From Bacteroidales bacterium (GTDB taxonomy: Bacteria; Bacteroidota; Bacteroidia; Bacteroidales; Tenuifilaceae): DNA of 64,000 nucleotides. Below the pieces are notes generated by a model, which did not search any database, was not told the origin of the DNA, and saw only the letters and a program-made list of their open reading frames with translations. Position 1 is the first letter of the stretch. Each line of letters starts with the position of its first letter. Positions 53,438-63,285 of the stretch are shown one piece after another. The stretch spans positions 1-64,000 of the forward strand of contig DSBV01000109.1 of the NCBI GenBank assembly GCA_011045955.1, read 5' to 3'. The position numbers and the translations under genes are program-made.

Positions 53438-53544
53438 AAGTACTTATTAACTATTTAAAACAGATTAACACTCATTAAATATACAATTTTAATTAAATTT
53501 ACCATGAGTAATAACCAAAAAATTCCTTATTTTGTTTAGAAAAT

Positions 53545-54999
53545 ATGCAAATGATTTCAACAATTGGGGCAGGAATTGGCGGAATAGCCTCCGCTGTCAG
53601 GTTAGCCCGAAAGGGCTACCAAGTAAGGGTTTTCGAGCAACAGGGTAAACCCGGGGGTAAGCTCAATGAGTTAAGGGTAAATGGTTTCAGGTTCGATGCC
53701 GGCCCCTCGTTATTCACTTTGCCCCAGCTGGTTGACGAACTCCTTGCTGGCTCTAATACTTCGGCACTTAGCTACCAAAAACTAGAGCTCATTACCCGTT
53801 ACTTTTACCCCGATGGCACTATTCTTAATGCCTGGGCCGAACCCGAACGATTTGCTGAAGAGGTTGCTGATAAGTTAAACGATAAGCGCACCGATGTGCT
53901 GCGTTACCTCAAGGAGAGTAGGGAACTATACGAGCTTACAGCCAACACCTTTGTGTACAGCCCTTTCCCACAGCTAAAAAATTTTTTCACGCTGCAATCG
54001 CTCAAACTTGCCATGAATCCTAAAAAACTCAAGGCGTTTGAAACCATGCATGAGGTGAACTGTAAGTTTTTTACCGATTTCCGTACCATCCAGTTTTTCG
54101 ATAGGTATGCCACTTACAACGGCTCAAACCCATACCTTGCCCCCGGTACCCTTACCATGATACCCCATCTGGAGCATAACATTGGAGCATACTTCCCTAA
54201 TGCTGGGATGTATGCCATAACAACCGAGCTGGTTCGAATAGCAGAGGGCTTGGGTGTTGAGTTTGTTTATAATGCTCATGTTGATAAAATTGATATCCGA
54301 AATGGCCGTGTAGTGGGCATAAAGGTTAATGGAAGTGGTGTTGAAAGCAGCTATGTGGTAAATAACACCGATATTTTCACGGCATACCAAACCTTGTTGA
54401 ACGAAGTACCCTTGACCTCAAGACTGGCTGTCCAGCAGCCTTCGTCTTCGGCTTTAATCTTTTACTTTGGCGTTAAGGGATCCCACCCTCAACTCGACGT
54501 TCATAACATCCTGTTTACTTCCGATTACTTTTCGGAGTTTAAAGCTATGGAACAAGGCTTAATTTCCGATGACCCTACCGTTTACATTTTTATCACGTCA
54601 AAACGTATTATCACCGATGCCCCCGATGGGCACGAGAACTGGTTTGTGATGATAAATGTTCCGCCAAATACCGGTCAGAACTGGGAAGAGCTTAGGCTTA
54701 AAGCTCGTGAGGCTATACTGGCCAAGGTGAAGCGTATGGTGGGTATCGACCTTGCCAATTTGGTTGTTGCGGAGGAGTATCTCGACCCTCTAAGAATTGA
54801 GCATCGCACTGGGTCGTTCCGTGGTTCGCTTTACGGAATTAGCTCAAATAACCGGATGGCTGCATTTAACCGCCACCCCAATCGCAGCAAAAATGTGAAA
54901 GGCCTTTACTTTGTTGGCGGAAGCGTTCATCCGGGTGGTGGAATACCCCTTTGCCTGGCTTCGGCCAAAATAGTGGATAACTACTTCAAAACCCTTTAG
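53545..54999 (+). CDS. CrtI/CrtD-like carotenoid desaturase
   Basis: 484 aa, second phytoene-desaturase-type flavoprotein. FAD motif TIGAGIGGIASAVRLARKG begins at residue 6, followed by EQQGKPGGKLNELRVNGFRFDAGPS; the C-terminus has GLYFVGGSVHPGGGIPLCLASAK. In many Bacteroidetes the second enzyme acts as a 3,4-desaturase (CrtD) on hydroxylated ends, which fits the cruF gene one base downstream. A methoxyneurosporene-dehydrogenase-type specificity is inferred, not shown. Confidence 0.85.
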   Translation: MQMISTIGAGIGGIASAVRLARKGYQVRVFEQQGKPGGKLNELRVNGFRFDAGPSLFTLPQLVDELLAGSNTSALSYQKLELITRYFYPDGTILNAWAEPERFAEEVADKLNDKRTDVLRYLKESRELYELTANTFVYSPFPQLKNFFTLQSLKLAMNPKKLKAFETMHEVNCKFFTDFRTIQFFDRYATYNGSNPYLAPGTLTMIPHLEHNIGAYFPNAGMYAITTELVRIAEGLGVEFVYNAHVDKIDIRNGRVVGIKVNGSGVESSYVVNNTDIFTAYQTLLNEVPLTSRLAVQQPSSSALIFYFGVKGSHPQLDVHNILFTSDYFSEFKAMEQGLISDDPTVYIFITSKRIITDAPDGHENWFVMINVPPNTGQNWEELRLKAREAILAKVKRMVGIDLANLVVAEEYLDPLRIEHRTGSFRGSLYGISSNNRMAAFNRHPNRSKNVKGLYFVGGSVHPGGGIPLCLASAKIVDNYFKTL

Positions 55000-55000
55000 C

Positions 55001-55639
55001 ATGGAACAGTTAACTAAGTATTTTAGAGTGCTAATTCCCATAGCCTACCTGATAGGTGTGGCTGGTATATCAGTAAAAATTGATAGTCCTCAATATTTTA
55101 GGGTTACCACTTTTTTTGTCCCTCTGTCGTTTTTGATGCTGATACTTTTTCATAAGCCAAACAGCAGGAGGTTCTGGCTAATTATGGGTTTGATTGGTAT
55201 TATGGGTTTTTCAATTGAAGCCATTGGAACCAATACTGGGGTTATATTTGGTCGATACACCTATGGCGCTTCATTGGGCCCTAGCTTATTTGGCACACCT
55301 TTTAACATGGCCATTAACTGGATGATGCTTGTTTACCTTGTTGCATTTGTTTTGCAGCGCTGGAATACCAGCCTTGCCCTAAAGTCGGTTGCATCGGCAA
55401 TTATTCTAACCGTATTTGACTGGATACTTGAACCAGTGGCCATCAGGCTCGATATGTGGAGTTGGGATTGGGTAACGCCACCATTGCATAACTATATCGG
55501 CTGGTTTTTGTTCTCGCTTCTAGTGTTTGGAATCTTTTACAGGTTCTCACCCAAATTGTATAACCCGCTCGCTAATCTTTTTGCGCTGATGCATGGTTTG
55601 TTTTTTATCGCTTTAAACCTTATTTTTAGGTTGATTTAA
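55001..55639 (+). CDS. cruF: carotenoid 1,2-hydratase-type membrane protein CruF
   Basis: 212 aa with about seven hydrophobic helices. Family segments IEAIGTNTGVIFGRYTYGASLGPSLFGTPFNMAINWMML and FDWILEPVAIRLDMWSWDW match the CruF/DUF422 family, which adds water to the terminal double bond of lycopene-type ends. It lies 1 bp after the desaturase. Together with the glycosyltransferase it suggests a 1'-hydroxy carotenoid glycoside. Confidence 0.88.
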   Translation: MEQLTKYFRVLIPIAYLIGVAGISVKIDSPQYFRVTTFFVPLSFLMLILFHKPNSRRFWLIMGLIGIMGFSIEAIGTNTGVIFGRYTYGASLGPSLFGTPFNMAINWMMLVYLVAFVLQRWNTSLALKSVASAIILTVFDWILEPVAIRLDMWSWDWVTPPLHNYIGWFLFSLLVFGIFYRFSPKLYNPLANLFALMHGLFFIALNLIFRLI

Positions 55640-55652
55640 AATTGGAGGCAAA

Positions 55653-56276
55653 GTGATTAAGCCGGCACATAACGCGTTGTACGAGAGGTTTTTCAATGCC
55701 TACTTCAACTACATTCTAAAACGAAATTTCAGGGAAATTCAAATTGAGGGTGAATTTATTCCCGATAATCGCTCAATTCTACTGGTGCCCAACCATTTTA
55801 GCTGGTGGGATGGTTTCTTTGCATGGAAATTGAACACCATGCTTCTTCACAAGAAGTTTTACCTGATGATGCTCGAAAGCCAACTTGCCAAGCACCGCTT
55901 TTTTGCCAAGCTGGGAGCGTTTTCCATTGCACCAACATCAAAGGGTATGCTGGAGAGCCTAAGGTTTGCCCACGAGATTATTAAGCAGCCCAACAACCTT
56001 TTGGTGTTTTACCCGCAAGGCAAACTCTACAGCCAACATCACATGGCACTTGAGTTTCAGAAAGGGATTGAGCGAATAGTGGAGCAAGCGGATAATTTCA
56101 GGCTGCTCATGTGTGCAAACCTTATCGATTACTACGCACACCCTAAACCATCGTTGACCATTTACCTGCAAGATTACGACCGGTTATCCGATTTTAATCC
56201 TATCCAGTTCCAGCTAACCTATAATCTTTTCCTAAAGCAGAGTATTCATAAGCAGGATAAAATACACAGGCAATGA
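55653..56276 (+). CDS. PlsC-like acyltransferase of the carotenoid cluster
   Basis: 207 aa starting at GTG after TTGGAGG, an unusually clear ribosome-binding site for this phylum. Acyltransferase motif NHFSWWDGFF (NHx4D) and LLVFYPQGKLYS (the EG motif position) are visible. Location between cruF and a glycosyltransferase suggests that it esterifies the carotenoid sugar rather than acting in phospholipid synthesis; this is from context. Overlaps the glycosyltransferase start by 4 bp. Confidence 0.8.
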   Translation: MIKPAHNALYERFFNAYFNYILKRNFREIQIEGEFIPDNRSILLVPNHFSWWDGFFAWKLNTMLLHKKFYLMMLESQLAKHRFFAKLGAFSIAPTSKGMLESLRFAHEIIKQPNNLLVFYPQGKLYSQHHMALEFQKGIERIVEQADNFRLLMCANLIDYYAHPKPSLTIYLQDYDRLSDFNPIQFQLTYNLFLKQSIHKQDKIHRQ

Positions 56277-57376
56277 TATTGTTTTATATGGTTTTATCCG
56301 TTGTGGTTTTTGCGTTTGTCCGGTTTTTAGTTGCGCTTTTCAACTACCTTACCCAGCCCTACCTGATTAAATACCCGTTAAAAACGCCCGATAGCGTTTC
56401 GGTACTTATCCCTGCCCGCAACGAGGAATCTAATATTAGGAATCTGCTTGCCGATTTACAGCAGCAAACCTACGGAGGAAATATCGAGGTAATTGTTTAT
56501 AACGATTCCTCAACCGATGCTACCGGACAGGTTGTTGAGGAATTTGTTAGGGTTGATAATCGCTTTCGACTGATAAACGGTAACGTATTGCCCGATGGCT
56601 GGTTAGGTAAAAACAATGCCTGTCATCAACTTGCCCTGCAAGCTAAGGGCAATTACCTACTTTTCCTTGATGCCGATGTTAGGGTACAGAAAGACTTTGT
56701 GGAGCAAACCCTTGCCTACATGCAGCACAAGAAACTTCATTTGCTATCGTTCTTTCCTTACCAGGTTTTGGGCTCATTTGGCGAGGCTATTACCGTTCCG
56801 GTTATGCAGTGGATTTTACTTTCGTTGCTGCCACTCAAATTGGTTATGTGGAGCCGCCACAGGTCGCTATCGGCTGCCAATGGCCAAATGATGATGTTTA
56901 AAGCCGAAACTTACAGAAAACATCGTTTTCATGAGATGTTCCGGAACAATCCCGTTGAGGATATTCTCATAGCCCGAACCGTTAAACGTTTTGGATACCA
57001 GATGGCTACATTGCTTGGTTTGCCCGGCGATATCCGCTGTAGGATGTATGTGAGCGGCAACGATGCCATTGAGGGTTTTTCGAAAAATGTTTGCGAATTT
57101 TTTGGGGGTGACCGTAAGGTAATGTTTGGTTATGCAACCATAACCACCCTAGGCCCCTTTGCGGTGCTGTTTTTTATGCCTTACCCTTTGATTTTTATTT
57201 ACTTTTTCTCGGTACTAATGGCTCGTATAATGATTGCCGACCTCTCGAAACAAAGTGTTTTAAAATCTGTTATACTTTTCCCCCTGCAGCAGATGTCGTT
57301 TATGCAGATGGTTGTTCGTTGGGAAAAAAATCGTAGGAATGGGACATTAATGTGGAAAGGGCGAAAAATAGTGTAG
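56273..57376 (+). CDS. family 2 glycosyltransferase (CruG-like)
   Basis: 367 aa. N-terminal membrane helix, then the GT2 catalytic domain: SVLIPARNEESNIRNLL, VIVYNDSSTDAT, LLFLDADVRV (DxD) and PDGWLGKNNACH; C-terminal hydrophobic helices. The GT2-plus-membrane layout and its place after cruF resemble CruG, which glycosylates hydroxylated carotenoids. Last biosynthetic gene of the set; the following TPR gene overlaps its end by frame but starts at 57382. Confidence 0.85.
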   Translation: MILFYMVLSVVVFAFVRFLVALFNYLTQPYLIKYPLKTPDSVSVLIPARNEESNIRNLLADLQQQTYGGNIEVIVYNDSSTDATGQVVEEFVRVDNRFRLINGNVLPDGWLGKNNACHQLALQAKGNYLLFLDADVRVQKDFVEQTLAYMQHKKLHLLSFFPYQVLGSFGEAITVPVMQWILLSLLPLKLVMWSRHRSLSAANGQMMMFKAETYRKHRFHEMFRNNPVEDILIARTVKRFGYQMATLLGLPGDIRCRMYVSGNDAIEGFSKNVCEFFGGDRKVMFGYATITTLGPFAVLFFMPYPLIFIYFFSVLMARIMIADLSKQSVLKSVILFPLQQMSFMQMVVRWEKNRRNGTLMWKGRKIV

Positions 57377-57381
57377 CTGTT

Positions 57382-58119
57382 ATGATAAGATACTTAGTAT
57401 TACTTGTCGTTCTTACTCTTTCATCGTTTGGCCTGCAGGTGTATGGCAGTGCAGACGATTACGACCAATGCCTTTACATGGCCTTTGTATCGGGCAACAT
57501 GGCCGATTGGGAAAAGGTTTTGGATGAGTTCGAAGCATTAGCCACCAAAAGCCCAATCGCTGCAAACCGATTTAAGCTCTTGCATGCCCAGTACGGTTAC
57601 ATTGGATACTTACTGGGTGTAAACCAAACCGCAAAGGCAAAGCGGCTAATTGAGAAAGCCGAAAAGCAGGCCAATATTTTGGCTGGCATATCAACTTACC
57701 AATCTACAGCCAAGGCCATGCAGGCCGCCCTGCTGGCATACAGAATCTCAATAAGTCCCTACAAGGCGCCATTCCTGGGCCCTAAAAGTGCATCGCTAAT
57801 TGATGAGGCGCTGACGCTTAGCCCAACAAATTACTATGCGCTTATCGAAAAAGGCAATGCACGGCATTATGCCCCAGTAATTGTGGGAGGTAACCCCACC
57901 GAAGCGGTTGAACTTTACCGCAAAGCCATTGAGCTAATTGAAAAGGAATATCCAACCGGTAAACCCAAAACATGGTGGTATATCAACACCTATACACAAA
58001 TGGGGCTTGCAGCGCAAAAGGCCGGCAATAAAAACCTTGCCAAAAAAATTTACCAAACCATATTGACCATTGAGCCCAACTACCAGTGGGTAAAGGAGGA
58101 ATTGTTACCGAAAGTGTGA
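57382..58119 (+). CDS. secreted TPR-like protein
   Basis: 245 aa from MIRYLVLLVVLTLSSFGLQVYG, a signal peptide; an earlier in-frame ATG lies inside the glycosyltransferase. Alpha-helical repeats resembling TPRs (ALIEKGNARHYAPVIVGGNP, TEAVELYRKAIELIEKEYP, TQMGLAAQKAGNKNLAKKIYQ). It starts 5 bp after the glycosyltransferase stop, so it belongs to the carotenoid operon by position. Role unknown. Confidence 0.78.
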   Translation: MIRYLVLLVVLTLSSFGLQVYGSADDYDQCLYMAFVSGNMADWEKVLDEFEALATKSPIAANRFKLLHAQYGYIGYLLGVNQTAKAKRLIEKAEKQANILAGISTYQSTAKAMQAALLAYRISISPYKAPFLGPKSASLIDEALTLSPTNYYALIEKGNARHYAPVIVGGNPTEAVELYRKAIELIEKEYPTGKPKTWWYINTYTQMGLAAQKAGNKNLAKKIYQTILTIEPNYQWVKEELLPKV

Positions 58120-58200
58120 TTCAGAGCAGAGGTGAGAGTTAGATTTAATTTGGAATTGAACCCTCTGAGTACTGAAGCGTGAACCGTTGTTCGGGATAGA

Positions 58201-58363
58201 TAAAACTAAAATCCGTCAATTGAAAAAACTTTTGACGAACAGACAAACAAAATCTATCCATTCCAAAAGTTCGGAACGAAAGATTTTGATAAATTGAGAT
58301 TATCTCGATAAGTCAATAGAAACAAGGTGTGTATATATTTTTGTGTTTCTAGTGTCTAATCTT
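58201..58363 (+). ncRNA. copy 2 of the conserved ~155-nt structured noncoding element
   Basis: Stem A: CGTCAA (58214-58219)/TTGACG (58232-58237). Stem B: AGATTA (58297-58302)/TAATCT (58357-58362). Stem C: TAGAAAC (58317-58323)/GTTTCTA (58345-58351). GATTA to TAATC start distance is 59 nt here and 59 nt in copy 1; stem A to B is 87 versus 88 nt. Stems B and C are each one pair longer than in copy 1. Upstream of the glycosyltransferase operon. 58364-58599 is AT-rich with no other feature recognised. Confidence 0.65.
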
Positions 58364-58599
58364 GGGTTTATAATTTGCACCATTTAAAACTTAAGTGTAA
58401 GTGTTTGTGTATAAATTTCATAATGTGTATTCAAGGGAGAATGCCATAAAGATATAACTATTTTAACAGTTTATGAATATTAGTAACAATATCTTTTCAT
58501 ACGTATGCAAGTAAACGATTTCAAAAAATAGTTTATAGGATTTGTTGTTTTTAATTTGTTTTATTATTTTTTGGGATTGTTAAACTTAAAATAAGCACG

Positions 58600-60822
58600 A
58601 TGAGAAGGGTTGTATTGATTGGAAACTTTCCTCCACGTAAATGTGGCATTGCTACTTTTACTCGCGATTTATACCAAGGTTTACTTCAAAACAAGGTAGA
58701 TGTTGCCGTTATTGCCATGAACGATGGTTTGGAACATTACTCATACCCCGATGTTGTAGTTTTTGAAATAAACCAAAACCATTTGGCATCGTACCTTGAT
58801 GCTGCTTACTACGTAAACCAACATCAATTCGATGCTGTAATATTGCAGCATGAATTTGGCATTTTTGGTGGTAAAGATGGTTCACACATTTTGCAACTGC
58901 TGAAAAGAATAAAAGTGCCTATTATTACAACCCTACACACCATTCTGGATAATCCAACAGATAGCCAAAAGGAAATAATTTTAGAACTTACTGAGTTGTC
59001 TGATCTGTTGGTAAGCATGTCGGAAAAGGGTATACAGTTTTTAAATAAAATATATGATATTCCTATTTCGAAATTGCAACTTATACACCATGGCTTACAC
59101 GAAATTGAGCTTAATGGACTTAAGCAAAAGAAAAGATTAAAGCTAAATAACCATATCGTTTTAATGACTTTTGGTCTCTTGTCAAGAAATAAGTCGATTG
59201 AGGTTGTTATTGATGCGTTACCACAAGTAGTAAAAAAGTATGATAATGTGAAATACCTTGTTTTAGGGGCTACCCATCCGCATGTACTAAAGCACGATGG
59301 GGAGGAATACAGGTACATGCTCAGAAGCAAGGTAAATGAGTTGGGACTTCAGGGTCATGTTGAATTTATAAATCGTTATATCAGCAACGATGAACTTTTC
59401 GAATATCTGAGTGCTTGCGACATTTACGTTATACCATATTCCAACGAAAAACAAATTACCTCAGGAACCCTCATTTATGCCATGGGGGCAAAAAATGCTA
59501 TTGTTTCAACTCCTTTTTGGCATGCTAAAGAAATATTAGTTGATAATAGGGGTAAACTGTTTGATTTTAACAATTCTGAACAGCTAAGCCAAATACTCGT
59601 TGAACTAATTGAAAATCCTGCAAAACGAAAATTATTAGCCGAGAATGCATTCAACTTTGCGCGAAATCTTTACTGGCCTAAAATTGCGCGAAAATACCTA
59701 CAACTTATTGACAAAATACTGGAAGAAGGTGCCGTTAGAGAGATAGCAATAAAAACTGGAGAAGACTTACTGAGCGATCTTCCTTCAGTAAAGCTCGATC
59801 AACTTATTCGGTTAACCGATGAAACAGGCATTATACAACACGCTCGTTTTTGTATTCCAAATCGCCAGCACGGCTATTGCCTTGATGACAACGCGCGGGC
59901 ACTGAGATTGATAGTTATGCTTCAAAATTATAGCCAGCATACACACGAACTTCACCGTCTTATCGATATTTACCTGTCTTTCATCGATTATGCTTATAAT
60001 CCTGCTACCAAACGATTCCGGAATTTTATGAGCTATGACCGGCGCTGGTTGGAGGATGTAGGATCAGAAGATAGCCAGGGTCGCACAACCTGGGCTTTGG
60101 GATATTCTGTTTCACACTTGAAAAAAGCTATTTACTCACACCACGTTAGCTATTTGTTCGAAAAAGCCCTCGAAATAGTTCCGCATCTTAACTATCCACG
60201 AAGCATTGCTTATGCCATTCTAGGTTTAACTGAATATCTGAAAGTGAAAAATGATCAGAACGTTTTTTCGCTGATGAAAAGTAAGGTTGATCAGCTTTCA
60301 AGTTTTTTTTCTGAATCTATAAACAATCCCCATTGGCCCTGGTACGAAAACATTGTTACCTATGCCAATGCAAGAATACCTCAGGCATTAATAGCATCGG
60401 GTAGAATTTTAAATGATAAATCTTTGATTCAGATGGGGGTAAAGTTAATCGACTGGCTGGTTGATAAACAGTTTCAAAACAGCGTTTTCGTTCCGATAGG
60501 CAATATGGGGTGGCTAACACCCGATGGCATTTCTCAATTCGACCAACAACCCATTGAGGCGCATGGAATGCTTGATGCCTGTTTAGAGGCTGAGGATTAT
60601 TTCAATAATCAAAAGTATGAAGCTATTGCCCTAAGTGTGTTTGCATGGTTCACAGGTAGAAATTTTTCAAAACAAAATATTTGTGATTACTCAACGGGTG
60701 GTTGCTTCGACGGTTTAAGTAATAAAGGCGTAAACCTAAATCAAGGTGCCGAGTCAACTTTATCCTGGATGATGTCATTGGTTAAACTAACAAACTACTT
60801 GGAGAACAAGAAAAAAAGATAG
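58600..60822 (+). CDS. GT4 glycosyltransferase fused to an alpha-helical (toroid-like) domain
   Basis: 740 aa. Residues 1 to about 385 are a GT-B fold family 4 glycosyltransferase (FPPRKCGIATFTRDLYQGL, HEFGIFGGKDG, ITTLHT, LMTFGLLSRNKSIEVVIDAL, ITSGTLIYAMGAKNAIVSTP). The remaining half is helical with QHGYCLDDNARALRLIVMLQ, RFRNFMSYDRRWLEDVGSED and QPIEAHGMLDACLEAEDYF, resembling an (alpha/alpha)6 barrel. It leads an operon with two GH130-type genes and another GT4; 2 bp to the next gene. Likely polymerises or trims a mannose-type glycan; inferred. Confidence 0.82.
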   Translation: MRRVVLIGNFPPRKCGIATFTRDLYQGLLQNKVDVAVIAMNDGLEHYSYPDVVVFEINQNHLASYLDAAYYVNQHQFDAVILQHEFGIFGGKDGSHILQLLKRIKVPIITTLHTILDNPTDSQKEIILELTELSDLLVSMSEKGIQFLNKIYDIPISKLQLIHHGLHEIELNGLKQKKRLKLNNHIVLMTFGLLSRNKSIEVVIDALPQVVKKYDNVKYLVLGATHPHVLKHDGEEYRYMLRSKVNELGLQGHVEFINRYISNDELFEYLSACDIYVIPYSNEKQITSGTLIYAMGAKNAIVSTPFWHAKEILVDNRGKLFDFNNSEQLSQILVELIENPAKRKLLAENAFNFARNLYWPKIARKYLQLIDKILEEGAVREIAIKTGEDLLSDLPSVKLDQLIRLTDETGIIQHARFCIPNRQHGYCLDDNARALRLIVMLQNYSQHTHELHRLIDIYLSFIDYAYNPATKRFRNFMSYDRRWLEDVGSEDSQGRTTWALGYSVSHLKKAIYSHHVSYLFEKALEIVPHLNYPRSIAYAILGLTEYLKVKNDQNVFSLMKSKVDQLSSFFSESINNPHWPWYENIVTYANARIPQALIASGRILNDKSLIQMGVKLIDWLVDKQFQNSVFVPIGNMGWLTPDGISQFDQQPIEAHGMLDACLEAEDYFNNQKYEAIALSVFAWFTGRNFSKQNICDYSTGGCFDGLSNKGVNLNQGAESTLSWMMSLVKLTNYLENKKKR

Positions 60823-60824
60823 CT

Positions 60825-62261
60825 ATGATTAAGTATTTGCCTTTAAAAATTTACCCCTCAACAAAACGAACACTTATCAGGCCGTTCGTTCCGGGGTCTA
60901 CTGCTCAGGTTGAGCATATCCTATTTAGAATTTTTTCAACACCGCCTAATGAAATAGAGAACTATCTTTTAGAAATCTACGATCAGCTTAACTCAGCCGA
61001 CGCGAGACTGAAAGCAATCTTTACAAAGCATTTTGAATATGTGAAGGATAAAATTCCTGCCAATCTCGATATTTCCGATTTAGAAAAAGAACTTATTGGT
61101 GCATACTTTACTCAACAATACGCGCTGGAATCAACCGCTGTTTTCAATCCTTCTGTTGTTCCACACCCAGTGCAGGACAAGGAGGGCGTACTTAAAATAA
61201 TTCTAAGCCTCAGAGCTATTGGCGAAGGCCACATTTCAAGCATTATTTTTATGGAAGGTGAAATTGACGGTTCACTAGACTTAACTCTCAAATCCGATAA
61301 ATCTACCCTAATTTACGAACCAGATAGGATACAGCATTCCTACGAGAAAAAGCTTTTCTTTAAAACGGCATATGAGTTAGACCTGCTTAATAAGATGAAT
61401 AAACCTGTCTTCGATATCTTGGGTTCCGTTTTTGAATTTTCCGATTTAGAAAATGCTATAAATGAGGTTATTAAAAAAAACACTGAAAATAACAGGGCAA
61501 ACCTTGAGGAGGCGTTGAATAAACTTAGGTTGCTTGCCCAATCGAATTTTACTTTACGTTTTAAAACCGATAGCTTGGTTGAACGTGCCATTTTTCCTGC
61601 CTCACCAACTCAAAGCAATGGACTGGAAGACGCCCGTTTTGTTCAATTTAGAAACGACGATGGTAGTTTTATCTACTATGCAACCTTTACGGCTTACGAC
61701 GGAAAAACGGTTATGCCTGAAATGCTTGAAACAAAAGACTTTTGTGAGTTTAAGATATCCACTTTAAACGGTCCAGCTGCCCGCAACAAGGGAATGGCTC
61801 TTTTCCCCCGCAAAATCAACGGTTGCTATATGATGATTGGTAGGCAGGATAACGAGTCGTTGTATATTATGAAATCGGATAACCCCTATTTCTGGTACGA
61901 TTCTAAACCATTAATTAAACCAAAATACAAATGGGAACACATACAAATAGGGAATAGTGGGTCGCCCATTGAGATTGATGAGGGATGGCTGGTGCTAACC
62001 CATGGCGTTGGGCCAATAAGAACCTACTCCCTTGGAGCAATTCTTTTAGATAAGGATAACCCTGAAAAAGTAATTGGCCGCTTGGAAGAACCATTGGTTA
62101 AACCTACTAAAGATGAAGCACTGGGATACGTACCAAATGTGGTGTACACCTGTGGGGCTTTAGCGTACGGTAGGTCCTTGTTTTTACCCTATGCCATAGG
62201 CGACATTATTACAAGGTTTGCATTTGTTGATATCGACCAGTTGTTGAACCATTTAAAATAG
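60825..62261 (+). CDS. GH130-family glycoside phosphorylase/hydrolase-like protein
   Basis: 478 aa. Five-bladed propeller features of GH130 are visible in the second half: NGLEDARFVQF (catalytic Asp region of the family), NKGMALFPRKINGCYMMIGRQD, WEHIQIGNSGSPIEIDEGWLVLTHGVG, and ALGYVPNVVYTCGAL. An N-terminal ~150-residue extension precedes the propeller. GH130 enzymes are mostly inverting phosphorylases of beta-mannosides; some relatives run in the synthetic direction. Second gene of the operon. Confidence 0.82.
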   Translation: MIKYLPLKIYPSTKRTLIRPFVPGSTAQVEHILFRIFSTPPNEIENYLLEIYDQLNSADARLKAIFTKHFEYVKDKIPANLDISDLEKELIGAYFTQQYALESTAVFNPSVVPHPVQDKEGVLKIILSLRAIGEGHISSIIFMEGEIDGSLDLTLKSDKSTLIYEPDRIQHSYEKKLFFKTAYELDLLNKMNKPVFDILGSVFEFSDLENAINEVIKKNTENNRANLEEALNKLRLLAQSNFTLRFKTDSLVERAIFPASPTQSNGLEDARFVQFRNDDGSFIYYATFTAYDGKTVMPEMLETKDFCEFKISTLNGPAARNKGMALFPRKINGCYMMIGRQDNESLYIMKSDNPYFWYDSKPLIKPKYKWEHIQIGNSGSPIEIDEGWLVLTHGVGPIRTYSLGAILLDKDNPEKVIGRLEEPLVKPTKDEALGYVPNVVYTCGALAYGRSLFLPYAIGDIITRFAFVDIDQLLNHLK

Positions 62262-62268
62262 CCTTAAA

Positions 62269-63282
62269 ATGAGGATAGCCATGTTATCGCCAATTGCTTG
62301 GCGAACTCCGCCAGTTCATTACGGGCCATGGGAACTTGTAACCTCCATGCTTACTGAAGAACTGGTTAAATTGGGTTTGGATGTAACTCTTTTTGCAACA
62401 GGGAAATCCATAACCAATGCTAAGTTGATGTCGGTTTGTGAGAATGGCTACGAGGAGGACAAATCATTAAACCCAAAGGTGTATGAATGCCTTCATATTT
62501 CTAACTGTTTTGAAAGAGCTAACGAGTTTGATTTAATCCATAACCATTTCGATTTTTTACCCATTACCTATTCAAAACTGACCAGAACGCCTGTTGTAAC
62601 TACTATTCACGGCTTTTCATCGCCAAGCATCCTGTCTGTTTATGAAAAGTATAATGGTCATGTTCATTATGTTTCAATAAGCAATGCTGATAGGGCTGAA
62701 TCGCTGGACTATATCGCAACCATTTACCATGGCATCGACTTAAACCAGTTTCATTTTCAAAATAATCCCAAAAGGAATTACCTGCTTTTCTATGGCCGAA
62801 TTCATAACGACAAGGGAGCGCATGAAGCCATTCAAATTAGTAAACGGGTTGGTTTGCCTTTAATAATGGCAGGGATTATACAGGATCAGAAATACTTTAG
62901 CGAAAAGGTTAAACCCTACTTAAAACCAAGCGTGATTGATTATATAGGTAGCGTTGGGGGTAAACGTCGCGAAGAACTACTGGGTAATGCACTCGCTCTT
63001 TTGCATCCGATCAATTTCAATGAACCTTTTGGCTTATCCGTTGTGGAGGCTATGGCATGTGGTACTCCTGTAATCGCTTTTAACCGTGGTAGCATGCCCG
63101 AACTAATTTCCGATGGATTCAACGGTTTTTTGGTGAATGATATTTCTGAGGCTGTTAGTAAGGTAAACTTAGTGGAAAGTATAAATAGGGAGAACTGTAG
63201 AATAACGGTTGAAAAAAGATTTACAAAAGAAGTTATGGCAGCCAAGTATGTAGATATTTATAAAAAGATTCTAAAACAGTAA
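62269..63282 (+). CDS. GT4 family glycosyltransferase
   Basis: 337 aa. GT-B fold with N-terminal IAWRTPPVHYGPWELVTSMLTEELVKLG, TIHGFSSP and YHGID, and the C-terminal donor-binding motif EPFGLSVVEAMACGTPVIAFNRGSMPELI (EX7E). Cytoplasmic sugar-nucleotide-dependent enzyme; the sugar is not predictable. Seven bp after the first GH130 gene and 3 bp before the second. Confidence 0.9.
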   Translation: MRIAMLSPIAWRTPPVHYGPWELVTSMLTEELVKLGLDVTLFATGKSITNAKLMSVCENGYEEDKSLNPKVYECLHISNCFERANEFDLIHNHFDFLPITYSKLTRTPVVTTIHGFSSPSILSVYEKYNGHVHYVSISNADRAESLDYIATIYHGIDLNQFHFQNNPKRNYLLFYGRIHNDKGAHEAIQISKRVGLPLIMAGIIQDQKYFSEKVKPYLKPSVIDYIGSVGGKRREELLGNALALLHPINFNEPFGLSVVEAMACGTPVIAFNRGSMPELISDGFNGFLVNDISEAVSKVNLVESINRENCRITVEKRFTKEVMAAKYVDIYKKILKQ

Positions 63283-63285
63283 TTT

